From NCBI GenBank assembly GCA_035079385.1, contig JAVHKY010000052.1:8618001-8682000 (forward strand): 64,000 nt of DNA. Reading direction: 5' to 3'. The position numbers and the translations under genes were made by a program. Shown one piece after another: positions 20,326-32,714 of this stretch (positions are counted from its first letter, which is position 1; the number at the start of each line of letters is the position of its first letter). Source of the stretch: Aspidiotus rigidus. Its lineage: Eukaryota; Arthropoda; Insecta; Hemiptera; Diaspididae. The notes beneath the pieces are model-generated. The model worked only from the letters and a program-made list of their open reading frames with translations. It made no database searches and was not told the DNA's origin.

Positions 20326-23300
20326 TTAATTTTTTGCTACCTTGACTGCAAGATAGTATCAATAGGAAATATCGAGAATCTAAAATAAAACATTGTATCA
20401 TACATATTGAACTTACGAATCAATTTTTCAAGATCGGAAATCTCAGCTTTCTCCTCCAATTTCAGTAGAAATTCCAAATTTTCTTTCAATTTCGACGCAT
20501 TGTGCTCAGTCAGTTTTTGAACAGTACACGACTCAGGCAAGAATTTCTGAAAAATTATAAGCAAGAAAACAACCTCAATTTTGTTACCAATGCGTTGTAC
20601 CCCAGTGGTTCTCAAACTGGAGGCCCGGAGGGGTTGAAGTAATTTTTAAGAAATAATAGTTCAATCGAGTAGAAATGGAGAATGCAATGAACTAATGAAG
20701 AATACGAATATACAATTTAGCGAAAAACATTCCTCTCAATACTTATTCTTTTTAATCTTCAGCTATTAATTTTTCCTCCTCTACAGCAAAGCCAAGTTTT
20801 TGAACAGTTTCGCTCCTCTTTTTTGTCTCTAATATCGACGTTTCACCATTGTTATCACTCTGCAAGTCTGCCAAGGTTCAATTATTTTTTCATATTATGT
20901 ATGCTTAACTCCCGATGTCTTCGTATATTCGTAGTCATGTCTCTAAGTCATAATTTTGGAGCCACAATATCGAGAAAATTTTCTGACAAAAAAGAATAAT
21001 TCATCCTTTTTTTCTGGTAGGCTTTTGAAATTGGTATTTTGGACAGTAAAATAATGAATTTTCCAAGTCCCACCTACCTGAAATAGTGTACAGTGCTTTT
21101 TAGCACGAACGTATCGAATGTTATTATTATTATTATTATTATTATAATAAGCCTTTTAACATACAGATATTTATCTATGTATATAAATATATCTATTACA
21201 TATTGCCCATTTGATTTTGGGCATAGGCCTCCCTTAGCCTATTCCATTCACGTCGGTCGTACGCTATGCGATGATATAGCTTATAGTTCTCTAGGAATTT
21301 TAAGATGTCATCATCCCACCTTATTTTCTGTTTGCCTCTTTTCCTTCCCGATTTTAGGTACCAATTTTTTATGATGTAGGTCCATCTGTCCCCACTTTGT
21401 CTTGATATATGTCCCACCCAATCCCATTTTATTCTTTTTGCTGCATATAGAAAGTCTATCCTATTGCTCAGTCTTTTCCTTATTTCCTTTATGCTCTTTC
21501 TATCATCTTATTCCTTGTATGGATCTCTCCATAGTATTTTGTGTTGCTTTTATTTTATTTTCCTCTGTTTTACTCATTGACCATGTCTGGGCACCATATA
21601 TCAGTGTGGGCAGCACGCAGGCATTCAGGACTTTCATTTTGTTTTTAATAGAGAAGTTTCCTTTGAATATGAATTTCAGCGACCAGAGTTTTCTCCAGGC
21701 AATTGAGATTCTTCTTTCTATTTCAGTTGAAGTTCTGTTTTTTATTGATATGTTTTGTCCCAGGTATATCATTTCCTTCACTACCTCTATTTTTTGTCCA
21801 TCAATTGCGATGTTAATGTCTTCGATGTTAATGTCTTCGTTTTCTTGGCATAGAATTTTAGTTTTTTCTGTATTCATACTCAATCCTTTTTCTTTCCCTT
21901 CATTGTTCAGTTCTTGGATCATTTCCTGTATTTCTTGCTTTGATTCTGATATTAAGACTACGTCTGCGTATCTTAGATTATTTAAATACTCGCCATTTAT
22001 ATTGATACCTTTTTTGCCCCAGTTAAGCTTCCTGAAAACCTCTTCCAATACGCTGTTGAAAAGGATGGAAGATAGTGGGTCGCCCTGTTTCACTCCCCTT
22101 TTTATCTTAAAATTTTCCCCTGTTATATCTGTACGGACTCGGGCCTCAATATTTGTGTACAATTCCGTAATTATTTTTATATAATTTTGTCCTAGTCCTT
22201 GGTTTTTTAGCGCTTCCATGATACTGTTATGCTTTATTGAATCGAAGGCCTTTGTATAATCTATGAAAATCATGTATAGATTTTCATTATATTCTTGGCA
22301 TTTTTCTATCAATTGTTTTATGATAAATAGATTATCTATGGTCGAATATTTTTTTGTAAATCGCGCTTGTTCTTTAGGTTGTTCGGCCTCTAGTATGCTG
22401 CTGATTCGGTTTACTATGATTTTAGCGAATATTTTGGCCAGGGCTGCCCCTAGACTTAGTGGTCTATAATTTCGAATGTTATTTCTGTCGCCTTTTTATG
22501 TAATATTACTAAGGCTCTATAAGTATAGGTAATGACACGACGCCATGATGGATCTTTCCCAGGGAATTGCCATAAGAGCCTGTGTATTGATATCTCAAAA
22601 ACTATTGATTTTTTTAGAAAAAAGAAGAGAATGAAATTCTTTTCTCTTGTCATTTCCTATCAGATGACCTCACTTCCAGAATATTTTGTGATAATTTTCA
22701 TACTCCAAAATACGCGGAACGCAATCGAACATGCTCGCTCTACCGCTAGATCCATCATGGCGTCGTGTCATTACCTATACTTATAGAGCCTTAATATTAC
22801 TATATCCGTTAGTTTCCAATCTTTTGGGGTGGTATTTGTCTCTAGAATTAGGTTGTAAATTTTTGTGAGGAACGTTATTGTTTTGTTTCCACTATATTTA
22901 ATGTATTCATTTTTTATTCCGTCTGGACCCACTGCCTTACCATTTTTTAGTTTTCTTACCATTTGTTTCACTTCGTCATAAGTTATCTGTGGTATTTTTT
23001 CTTGTTTTTTATGGTTGCTCTTTTCAATTATTATATTGTTATCTTGGTCGGCATACAGTTCTTTATAAAATTGAGTGGCTATTTTATTTATTCCTTTTCT
23101 ATTACTGGTTTTAATTCCGGTTGGTATTTTGGACAGTAAAATAATGAATTTTCCAAGTCCCACCTACCTGAAATAGTATATTAAACTTATAGTGTACAGT
23201 GCTTTTTAGCACGAACGTATCGAATGTACGTTTCCACCATTATTTTGAGTTTATCTTTATCATAGTATGACAAACGAACAGTTTTTTCATCATCACAGTA

Positions 23301-26044
23301 TGATGAAAAATCCGATAATCAACCAATGAAAAATATCGGCAACGATGTTTCCTGTTGGTGACCAGAAAAGCGTTACTTTCGCTACGCAACATAGTTAGTT
23401 GAAAACGTACTTTCGATACGTGAGTGCTGAAAAGAAATTTACATAATCAGATCCCTAAAACTTGTGCTTTCGACTTTTGGCTTAAATTGTCGGCGTTTGC
23501 ACCATTGTTTTTTCTGGTCTTTTGACATTTAACAATAATTTTTTCTTAGAGGGGCCGCGGAAAAGGAAGAAGCCACTGGAGGGGGCCGCAGCCTCCAAAA
23601 GTTTGAGAACCACTGTTGTAACCTAACCTACAAAAAATATTTACAAGAGATGGGAAAAAATTCAAATCATGAGTAAGTAAAGAGGAAGTAACTCTCCTTA
23701 TAAATACGGTACAGGATTCAAACTCACCTTTTGTCTATCCAATACTTTCATTTTGACTTTGTCCATACTCAATAGTTCTCCTGCCGCTGGTCGTTCTTCC
23801 AATTCTTTTCTCAACATATGATATAAAATGAGTATCAATTCATCAGATACATCTGAAATTATTAGTGCATTATAATACACAAATATTCATTACGGGAGGC
23901 GATTGAAGGTAATACCTACTTTCTTTAAGTTGGCTCGACGGAAATTCATTTTTTCGCAATTGCATCCATTGTGTGCCACCATTGGGAATGTAAAAATCAC
24001 CAGCCATCTCTAAAAGCGTCATACCCAAACTAAATATATCGTTTTTGGGATGTGGTTGAAAAAAATCTTCATTCACTTCGGGAGCTCGATACTTGTCGTC
24101 ACCAGCTCTCACGCGTTCAACGGTATCCTACAAAGATCAAAAATGGATACTTTGTACCATCACCGCCTTAATCCAGAGTAATGTAGATTGCGTTGGTAAA
24201 AATAAATACTATATAAAAAATGTTACTTCTACGAAAAAGAAAATATCGATTATCGACAAAATAATTTGGAAAACTCGGTTTGAATAGAAGTTTTTGAGAA
24301 AATGTGTCATACATGAGATGACTAAAATAGTCGTCTAGTTCAACACAACATAATCGAATTCAATTTGTCGGGGAGTTTTAGTTTTTTCACTCCCTTGAGT
24401 GAAAAATCAATGTTTTCCTCTAGACAAGGCGTACATTAAGGAAGACGAAAAAGTCAACCCTATGCTCTATGATAAAAAGTAAAGATCGCTTTTACAGTCA
24501 TGTAACCAAAAATCTTATTTTCATTACTCATGAATCTAAAAGGCGTCATTCCATGCTTTTTTACAAGACTAAGATCGACCTTTTTGGAATGCTCGTTTTA
24601 TGAATGATGAGCGAAAGTAAAAAAGGCGAGGATGTAACGTAAGCGAACTACCTATCGAACGTAAATGAAAAATGAAGAATCGAAACGTGAAATATTTACT
24701 TTGTAATGAAAAGTCATGTTTGCTACTTTGGAGAAAACACAGCGATTTTCCGTCATTTTACTTCCACATAACAAAAATAGCTATCTCATCACCGAAACGA
24801 GAAAGGATGCAACAAACGAAGTATAAAACTAAGTGCGAAAACGTCGAACTCGTATTCATCTAGCGAACTACCTATACTCATCAATAGCTTTCAATATTAA
24901 GCTCCAACGGCACCTCTTTAGGTATCTCTAAACATTAAGAAAAAAAAAAACAACTTGATTTTCAATCCAACTCATACGCCAGTTTTAGCTAAGTCGAGAC
25001 GCTCCTTCGCGAGTAAATTACTATTTCAATGTTAATTTTAATGGATTCACCCCCGTGTACGTAACAGAACTCACTTTTAAATCTTGTATTAAATCGAAAT
25101 CAGCCAACTTGTACCTGTCGTCATAGCCCAACAGTATGTTTTCCGGTTTCACATCCAAATGAACAAACCCTTGTAAATGAATGAATTCAAGAGCCTAAAA
25201 ATAGAGGTATCGTTTCTCATCAAACTATCCAGAGGCAGGAAGTATTTAAAGCGTATTTTCGTACTTGTAAAATATCAACCATTACGTTCCAAGTATACTT
25301 TTCTTCTAAACAAACATTTTCAAGGATAAAATGTAACAAACTTTTTTTACACAATTCCATTTGAATAAATAATGTATCATCTTCAATCCAAGTGTTGAAC
25401 AACCTGACAATGTTGTTGTGTTTGCTCACTTTTTCATATAATGCGACTCTCCCAACCGTATTTTTCCTACAAATATTACAATATTTAAAAAACAAATTTT
25501 GATATCTTGATAAGAAAAAAATATAGTTTTCAACAAACCAAGAATAAATGCCGTTCACTTTCGACACTTTCACAGCGCACGGTTCTCCGGTTCCTTTACA
25601 AATGACACTGAATACAGTACCAAATGACCCCTGTCCAATTCTACTATGATCGAAAAATGCCTCATATAGAAATGCTGGATCTTTTGCAGACTCGCAAGAG
25701 CGACGAGATGGTGCAATTGCTGTAATAAGACAATTGACAAGTTACTAAATTATATGTGAGAACTGGAATTTTTCATTGTTTTTGAGACTTCATACTGACG
25801 CTGGAAGCCGGAAACAAATTTCTCCTTGAATGGTCTAGTTCGTTTCCACATTTTTGGAGCACGCGGTTGAACTTTACGACAATCTGGATCCGTCTGCCAA
25901 ATAGAAGTATGCATTGAACATCTAGTCAATACGCTTTAAAACCAGACTGGATAGGTAACATTCATTGCTAATCGACCGTCCGGACGAAGAATAGGTGATT
26001 CTTACCATTTTCCGTTGAAGTATTACATCTGACATTACTTCCAT
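20326..26044 (-). CDS. Myt1: PKMYT1/Myt1-like CDK1-inhibitory protein kinase, nine exons
   Basis: Exons: 26044-26006, 25893-25800, 25719-25539, 25466-25265, 25194-25075, 24127-23920, 23852-23728, 20546-20417, 20345-20326. Each has GT/AG borders and phases that join to 373 codons including the stop. Myt1 kinases phosphorylate CDK1 on Thr14/Tyr15 at membranes to hold cells before mitosis. Seen: glycine loop GQGSFGTV (74-80), Lys95 in CAVKVSK, TWIEDDTLFIQMELC as in Myt1, catalytic HLDVKPENILL (184-194), ADFD (203-206) where DFG is usual, KYRAPEV, DIFSLGMTLLEMAG and a C-lobe ending ELEERPAAGELL. The position of the usual helix-C Glu appears to be Arg111. At 372 aa it is shorter than known Myt1 proteins (about 500) and ends soon after the kinase domain. 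The first and last exons are the least certain. The 3.2 kb intron between exons 7 and 8 is filled with nested transposons. Confidence 0.85.
21122..23120 (-). mobile_element. RTE-like LINE with a very long target duplication
   Basis: The element ends in a (TAA)n tail (21122-21149 on the plus strand). It is flanked by a direct repeat of 91 bp (21031-21121) and 107 bp (23121-23227) starting TTGGTATTTTGGACAG. The right copy has 16 extra bases (TATATTAAACTTATAG). The internal order RT then C-terminal basic domain, and the tail, fit RTE-type elements. It is 5'-truncated: no apurinic endonuclease region is present. Confidence 0.82.
21190..23163 (-). pseudogene. LINE reverse transcriptase (interrupted, catalytic residue lost)
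   Basis: The fingers region at 23163-22801 has LKNGKAVGPDGIKNEYIK. After the MITE at 22511-22792 the palm continues with FIDYTKAFDSI, RGVKQGDPLS and NLRYADVVLIS. The usual YADD/FADD is YADV, so a catalytic Asp is gone. After a stop near 21503, the C-terminal part (RKRGKQKIRWDDDILKFLE, then DRREWNRLREAYAQ) lies at 21417-21196. The long antisense frame 21402-22184 (+) is a shadow. Confidence 0.85.
22511..22792. mobile_element. MITE inserted into the LINE RT
   Basis: Inverted ends AAGGCTCTATAAGTATAGGT and (right) ACCTATACTTATAGAGCCTT continue for more than 40 bp. TSD AATATTACT (9 bp) at 22502-22510 and 22793-22801. It separates the RT fingers from the palm, so it arrived after the LINE. Confidence 0.88.
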
Positions 26045-26337
26045 TATTGTACAGCAGCGCAAATGGTATACTGAAGACATTAATGAAGATTACGCAGGAA
26101 AGGACATTCAACCCAAACAAATTTGAAAACTGAAATCCGAGAGTTACAAAAATTTGCCATAATTGTTTCCATTTACATGAAAACCAATTGTTTCCATCAT
26201 GGTACAAGATTAAGGTTTCCATCCACGGGAAAACATTCTGATGAAAAGAGATCTGAAATCTACATGGGAGCTCCGCTAGAGCATTGACTTTATACCTATC
26301 AGATTGTACTCCCATTGGGACCGGGCAGCGCTCTGCC

Positions 26338-26737
26338 ACGGCCTACTTTATATAAGGCCGGAATGCAGAAAATGACAACAGCGCGCAGTGGATTCTTATC
26401 AGTGATGTTTCGGGGCGGTTCATGTTCATCGGTGCGGTGTAACCACGGTGTACGTGTACCGCACTTCGTCACCTATCAGATTTTTAATTTTCAAACGATA
26501 ATAACTGCACTTGTACAGCACCAATTTTACTAAAATTGGGCTTAAAAAACAGAAAATCGTTTGCTCTTCAAGTTATATTCTCTTCGTTTTTTCCGAAAAC
26601 CGCGTTTTATTAGCGTGCGAATCAAAATACTTGAATTTTTTCGTTTTTTCCCATAAGCGTCCATGTAAACCTGTATCCAAGGATTTTAGAGTGCGACGTT
26701 GTGACTTCGCTACATTCCGGCCTTAAAGTAGGGCGTG
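26338..26737. mobile_element. hAT-like MITE, family CACGGCCTAC, uninterrupted copy
   Basis: Starts ACGGCCTACTTTATATAAGG and ends CATTCCGGCCTTAAAGTAGG plus GCGTG. Flanks GCTCTGCC and TCTCTGCC match 7 of 8. It serves as the empty-site reference for the element at 41925-42862. It lies about 300 bp upstream of the kinase start codon. Confidence 0.78.
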
Positions 26738-26790
26738 TCTCTGCCGTACAAAGTTAAATTTACGTACATCCAAATCGACGATGTTTATTT
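26738..26790. repeat. Left half of the CTGCCGTACAAAGTT MITE family
   Basis: CTGCCGTACAAAGTTAAATT then ACGTACATCCAAATCGACGA. The complementary half appears at 33304-33353, and a whole copy is at 44610-44748. Confidence 0.55.
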
Positions 26791-29700
26791 CGCATGGGGA
26801 AAACACACTACTCTGAATTATGTTGAAACTAGCAAGACGGCACGCCTACGGCGTGCCTCTCACGTTGTCACATATTTTAGACATTTTTTGGAATTAAAAA
26901 ATGTATATTTTTTATTTTTCAATACTTGTGTCATATAAATTTTCAAATATTTCTTCATATTGCCTATCACTTATTACAAAACAGAAGTCAGAAATTGTCA
27001 ATGAATTTCTGGCGGTGCAAATTTCTTATGGAAAACAAATACGAATAATTTTTAATAACCTCGGTAAATAATGTAGATATTTCTACTCCGGGGGGGGGGG
27101 GGGGAGTAGAAATTCTGTATTACTTTTCTGTGGACCTGTATTCAAAATTTTTCTGCAAACTCTCCTTCTTTTTCAGTCTTCTCAGAAGATTTTCACAATT
27201 GTAACATCGCTTCTTCAAAATTAACAGTTATAAGTTGTGAGGATTATACAATTTTGAACAGCCCATTGTTTTTCGGGACTGCCATCAAAATGTTTGGAAC
27301 CACCCAAAATGGGCCCAGCGGTACGTTGAAATAGGCCCTGGACTCTTCTGCATCCATCTCCTCTAATTATCCATATCCTAATAATAGATTTTACATGTCG
27401 TCTTCCTGTAATCTAAGATTAGTTGAATCATTTTCCCTTTTCTCTTTCACTTTTTTTTTTCGAGGTCCTCAATATATTCTTTCGAGTCCACTCACCTCCA
27501 ACTAACAGGTTATTCTTGACGTCGAGTCTTGATTTTTGTAATTCACTATTCTATTAGTATTCCTTTGTTAAATCGTGATCACGTCAAGTTCTTCTTCAGT
27601 TTATAATGTAGTCATCTACCAATTTAAATTAAGGTTTAATTGGCGACCTTTTCTATTTGGATTGGGGGGGGGGGGTTCTTGAAAATTTTGATATCTTGTC
27701 ATGTGCCAAGAATAATTAATGAAATTTTTTCAATTCCTCCTCGTGTCATATAAATGTCGGAAGTTGTTCCATATTCCTTTCTCATTATAATTATTATATA
27801 GCTTAAAAATCAACATTTTCCCAAGATAACCTGTTGTCATAATTGTATAGCTCGATGTACAAAATTTTTTCAATTTCAACTCGTCTGGTGGTTCAATGTT
27901 TCCCAAGATCCTCTCCTGTTATACATAGCTCGAGTCCCAATAATTGAACTGTATTCAAATCTGACTCCTTTGATAGCAAAAATTTTTCCTAACCCTCCTC
28001 TATCATACTATCATATAAAGCTCAAAGGACTTGATTTTTCCAATTTTTCTGAGTCCCTCCTGCATTAGTTAGCTCAATTTTTCAATTTTAGAAATTTTAT
28101 CAAACCCAACCCGTTTTTTTCGAGACTCTAATTTTGAATTCAATTCTCATTTCTCAATATCAAAATCAATCCATTTCATATAAGAGGATCTGTGAATTCC
28201 TTGTTTAACTTTGTTCATAACGCCATATTGTTTTTCATTACAACTTTCAATTCACCTTTCTAATTGAATACCTAATATAAATCTGATTAAAGGCTTCTTT
28301 ACAATATTCATTTAGTCCGCGTCCTTGCAGAATCGCACCCTCCATTTTTTCTGAATACATCTCTCTCACATTAGGCTTAAGCTTATAATTTCCTACCCCA
28401 TCTCTAAAAAACACACCCACGTATTCTTCATACTCCATCATTTATCTTATCGGCAGAAACTTTTATTTGGATTTTGGTTCTCATCAGTTATCCTCAATAA
28501 TAATATGATCAAAATGCTCGCATGCCTAAAAACTTCATTCTCTCACCTAAAATCACCTACTCCATCTTGTACAAAAAACTGTTATTATTTCTGAATCCTA
28601 CAAATAGCTTCTTATCACTCAGATGAAAAGAGCAACCAAACAACAAATTTGGAATCATTAAATGTAAGCCCATCCCTGGTCCTCCTAAAACAGAAATTCC
28701 CACCATGAAGAAATTATCTTCGCTCACTTCAGGGCTGGTCACCCCTGAATCATAAATTCTCATCTCCTCCTAGATCTCCATGCTTCACTGTCATGTATAA
28801 ATCTTGTTACGTTATTAAGGACATAATTAATGTGACAATCTATCACCTCTTTTCATGTCCTGCTCTCCAAAATTGACATACTTCCTACAGGGTGACATAA
28901 GTCATATCCTCTACCCTATGTAATTACTCGAAAACAGTTTCCAACTCTTTCAACTACCGGCGTTACTGAATTACTCCAACTTGTACATATTTGTTCTTTT
29001 TCTCCCGATTAAAAACTCAAGTCCCTCCAAGTGGCTCTACTCCTTCCAATTTTTTTCCCTAGCCTCATATCGTCGCTCTTTTTTTCACACTCCATTTCAG
29101 TTGTTCTTATTTTTAACGCTCGTGGGCAGCCTAAATTTTACCTACCTACTTCTTATGAATCCCTCCCGTAATTATATATGTAGTTGTTTCTGAGGCTCCA
29201 ACCCATAAGAAATACTCAATAGAAAATAATTTTTCTTCAACCATATGTTCCTGTTAGTGGCAAAAAATATAATACTTAGTTCTTTGCATGCTATTGCCTG
29301 ATTTAATTCCTGCATTGGTTTATTCAAATTTCTTCTCTGACTTCATGTGTTTGCTTTAGAGCTTTCGCGTTGTTTCTTTTTTATTTCCCTTGTTTTTTTA
29401 CTTTTGGATCGGATTGTTTTATTTACAAAATTCGCCAGCAACTGACCATCTGTTCACTTTTGCAAATTTAGTTCTTCATAAGACAATTTGCTTAGTAAAC
29501 AAAAAATTTTTCCCCAACAGTTTTACATACTTAGATAGGTGACTTAAGAATTGTAGCAAACAATAGTAAAATCCCTCCATAAAGGTGATGAAAAAAAAAA
29601 AAAAAAACAATCAGGAAAAGATAGCGTATCACACTCCCTTGCAACAAAATAAGAAATTTGTCACCCTATTGAGTAACAATGAGTATTGTCCTCTCAAAGA
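26791..29700. other. No gene seen; simple-sequence rich region
   Basis: Strongly AT-rich, with pyrimidine-rich plus-strand sequence after about 27430. Poly(G) runs occur at about 27091-27105 and 27664-27675, and poly(A) at 29588. Short frames on either strand (for example 28247-28441, 28981-29193) have no motif. Confidence 0.55.
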
Positions 29701-29761
29701 TTGAGAATCAAGTAGAAGTATCGAGAATCAATTTGTTTTTTACTTCTACGGTTGTCCATTG

Positions 29762-29905
29762 TGAAGAAGTATACTCACAAAGAGTAAAAAAGCAAGTCCT
29801 TTCTATACCTCGAGGATGACTGTTTAGCCGAAAGCGCTCGGTAGTGTGATTATATTGCGGTTTTTGTACTTGCTTTTTTACTCTTTGTGAGTATACTTCT
29901 TCATA
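29762..29905. mobile_element. Inverted-repeat element with a Penelope-like core phrase
   Basis: Arms GAAGAAGTATACTCACAAAG and CTTTGTGAGTATACTTCTTC flank CTCGAGGATGACTG...GCCGAAAGCGCTCGG. That core wording is typical of PLE terminal repeats, so this may be an inverted PLE end pair; the assignment is inference. Confidence 0.45.
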
Positions 29906-30759
29906 TAAGTATCCAGGTTTGTCTCTTGTTAGGTTTCCGTAGATAGAAAACTTTGTGAAATGAACTATGTAGGTACTTGTTAGAGGGAAATTTTCTCTCG
30001 GCCAAGTTTCTATAATCACAGCAGGAAGACAGATAATGTTTATTTTATTGCGGGCAAATATCTGCTACAAATTGCACCATGGGCTCGGTCAAATTTCCTA
30101 TTTCATTTACAAGTAAGATGTTTGACAAACACCAATCACAGCAGTTGGTGCTTTGCATATATTTGTGGCTTGAGATAAATCTGTTTCCTCAGAAAATCTT
30201 ACTTCTTTGCGCTTTAAAATGAGGAATGAGGTTGAAATAGTTATGTTCCATTTTCAATACAGAAGAAAAAATCAAATAGGTTTGTACAACTGCCATCAGA
30301 TAGAACATCAATGGCTTCACACAACTCATTCTCACTTGCACAGTGCAAATAATGATTAACACTCATGGACACTTCTATGTGCTTGGCTTAGAAAACAGAT
30401 TGTACAATCCCTAAATATAACTATAGGCATTATTACTTGAGATAATAAATCAAACTCCTTTAGATTACACTCTCTGAATAAAAATAATTTTACTCTCAAG
30501 GATCTCCAGATAATTGATGAAAAGTCTCGGGATAGAAGTATTATCCACGCACGGGTCTGAGGATAATTAATAAGTAAAAACTCACTGGATAACAACTTCA
30601 AATACCTAACAATTTTCTCCGGATAACTTTGTCTAAGTACATTAAATTGTCCAGATATTCACTACAAAGGAAAACAGCATTGACAGCACAAAGGAAATCA
30701 ACTCGATTCTCAAAGAATAGTATTCAACGTAAAATATCATAATTATTATGCGCTTTAAT
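29906..30759. other. No gene seen
   Basis: AT-rich, without inverted or direct repeats that I could recognise. Confidence 0.45.
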
Positions 30760-31263
30760 AATATAGATTGTACTACCTACGCACCTACGACATAAATAAT
30801 TTTTGAAAGTAGTCGTCAACGATTTCCACAATGTTCCGGCATTGAGAAAATGAGAAACAGGCGGATTGAAAAAGCCAAAAAATAATTCGTCAGCCGTTTA
30901 GTGATAAGTAGTGATAGCTTCGCTTTAATAATAGATTCGCTTTAATAATATAGATTGTACTACCTACGCACCTACGACATAAATAATTTTTGAAAGTAGT
31001 CGTCAACCATTTCCACAATGTTCCGGCATTGAGAAAATGAGAAACAGGCGGATTGAAAAAGCCAGAAAATAATTCGTCAGCCGTTTAGTGATAAGTAGTG
31101 ATAGCTTCGCTTTAATAATATAGATTTTTGAAAGTAGTCGTCAACCATTTCCACAATGTTCCGGCATTGAGAAAATGAGAAACAGGCGGATTGAAAAAGC
31201 CAAAAAATAATTCGTCAGCCGTTTAGTGATAAGTAGTGATAGCTTCGCTTTAATAATATAGAT
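30760..31263 (+). repeat. Three tandem copies of an about 175-bp unit
   Basis: Units begin near 30766, 30951 and 31124 (the third truncated at its left). All share GTCGTCAAC, CCACAATGTTCCGGCATTGA and AACAGGCGGATTGAAAAAGC. Each ends in AGCTTCGCTTTAATAATATA followed by GAT. The junctions are made of this last phrase. The tail is the inverse of the Helitron start at 61235 (TCCTATATAATAAAGC), suggesting Helitron/Helentron-type 3' ends in tandem. Confidence 0.75.
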
Positions 31264-31643
31264 GAACGTTGGATATACGTCAAAATTTTGAACTATTGGG
31301 ATTTAAACTTAAAGTTGGGGATGGTCGCCCTGACGATATTCACCCTTTCGTTCAATGGTTTTTAAATTAAATTTCATGCATGATAATTAATAGGATATTG
31401 TTTTTTAGAGCAAACACAAGCATAAATTTCGTAGTCTGTATCAACAACATTAAATACAAAAAAAAGTTGTAGCAGTAAATGATATATTGAAAACATAACA
31501 GTTGATTGAAAATCAATGTATGAACGTACATAAATTCTCTGATTCTCCTTTTCAGTAGCGCTCTCTAGTGTAGGTTTAAACCCCAATATCCAAACCACGA
31601 TCCAAAAACGCTGGAGCCTCATCCACACGAGGGAGTTTTCGAG
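31264..31643. other. No gene seen
   Basis: Single-copy within this window. An 84-codon minus frame (31374-31628) has no family features. Confidence 0.4.
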
Positions 31644-31651
31644 GAGAATAC

Positions 31652-31847
31652 CAAGGTGTTTAAAAAGAGGTGTGCTCAGCTCAATGTGAACAACAAGGCG
31701 CTACATCAGCTGATCTCCATTTAAAACAATGTAAAAACGGAACCGGAAGACGTCACTTGGTTCCGCGTCCCATGTATTTTTAAATGTGCGTGCGGGTTGC
31801 GTTTTGTTTACAATCGAACTGAGCACACCTCTTTTCAAACACCTTGG
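31652..31847. mobile_element. hAT-like MITE, ends CAAGGTGTTT
   Basis: Inverted ends CAAGGTGTTTAAAAAGAGGT and ACCTCTTTTCAAACACCTTG. Perfect 8-bp TSD GAGAATAC at 31644-31651 and 31848-31855. 196 bp, non-coding. Confidence 0.9.
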
Positions 31848-31952
31848 GAGAATACCTTGGGGAATATGAAGTGGGCGGAGCATAATCGGAACGCTCGGTG
31901 AGAATATGAGGTGAAAACAAAGTTGAACATGTTCAACTTCTTGGGGAGAATC

Positions 31953-32115
31953 CAGGGTTGCAAAAAAAAAACGTTTTTTAAAAAAAAACACGTTTGAAAC
32001 AAAAAATTTGTTTGAAACATTCACATGAGAGCCAATGTAAATTTCTCGATTTTTGCTGTTTTCAACATGTTTTAAACACGTTTAAAACATGTTTGTTTAA
32101 AACATCGCAACCCTG
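31953..32115. mobile_element. hAT-type MITE, ends CAGGGTTGC
   Basis: Starts CAGGGTTGCAAAAAAAAAAC and ends ACATCGCAACCCTG. TSD GGAGAATC versus GGAAAATC (7 of 8). The interior is mostly AAACACGTTTAAAAC-like palindromes. It lies about 100 bp from the previous MITE. Confidence 0.85.
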
Positions 32116-32714
32116 GGAAAATCCTCTTCGTTCACGCCTACGTCACTGCATCCTTGTATTCAAAATAATTTCGAGAATTGTGATCGATGGTACTTAGGGA
32201 AAGTAAACAAACTTTTTTTGAACGGACTTTTCCATAAGAAGAAAAATTGAATTCGGTCATTTGCTCATATTTGAATGGAAGAATGAAGTGAGAAACGAAA
32301 AATACATTCTCAAATACTTGAGATCTTCCAGATCTTGATTATCAACGTTAAATTCCTTATTTATTTCTCATTTTGAAATACTAACACATGATCGAAATGT
32401 TCCCTGTGTATTCTTAGGGGAGTCGATAATGTTCTAAGCACCATCGCATGATACTATCGCAAAATTCTGCGATACTATCGCAGAATATCGCGCACTATCA
32501 ATCAAAATTGCTCGATGTTAGCAGTTAGTGACGTCACGTGAACGAAGAGGATTCAAAGGGAAATGTGAGTAGTGTTGCATGTGCACGGTAAGAGTGCGTT
32601 ACAACAACGTGATCGCCATACGCCTACCCACGCAGATAGCAGCGTACCTAACACTAGTCTTTCCTACTTTTCTCTCATCACACGTGTGGATGGATTTTAG
32701 TATCACAGGAGAAA

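Larger units (their letters stand above)
20603..23615. mobile_element. hAT-type element in the kinase intron
   Basis: Termini CAGTGGTTCTCAAACTGG and AGTTTGAGAACCACTG are the classic hAT end. The 8-bp TSD is TTGTACCC (20595-20602) versus TTGTAACC (23616-23623), 7 of 8. Without the LINE inside, it is about 0.9 kb and has no transposase frame. Confidence 0.88.

Noticed and set aside
20312..20379. Alternative last exon of the kinase with a hydrophobic tail
   Set aside because: Would need a 37-nt intron; the acceptor at 20346 gives a 71-nt intron and keeps the frame.
21402..22184. Long plus-strand frame of 260 codons
   Set aside because: Antisense shadow of the LINE RT palm.
22532..22786. 84-codon frame
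   Set aside because: Lies wholly inside the MITE 22511-22792.
27089..27106. Poly(G) as a regulatory G-quadruplex
   Set aside because: Simple run without spaced G-tracts; probably simple-sequence or assembly noise.
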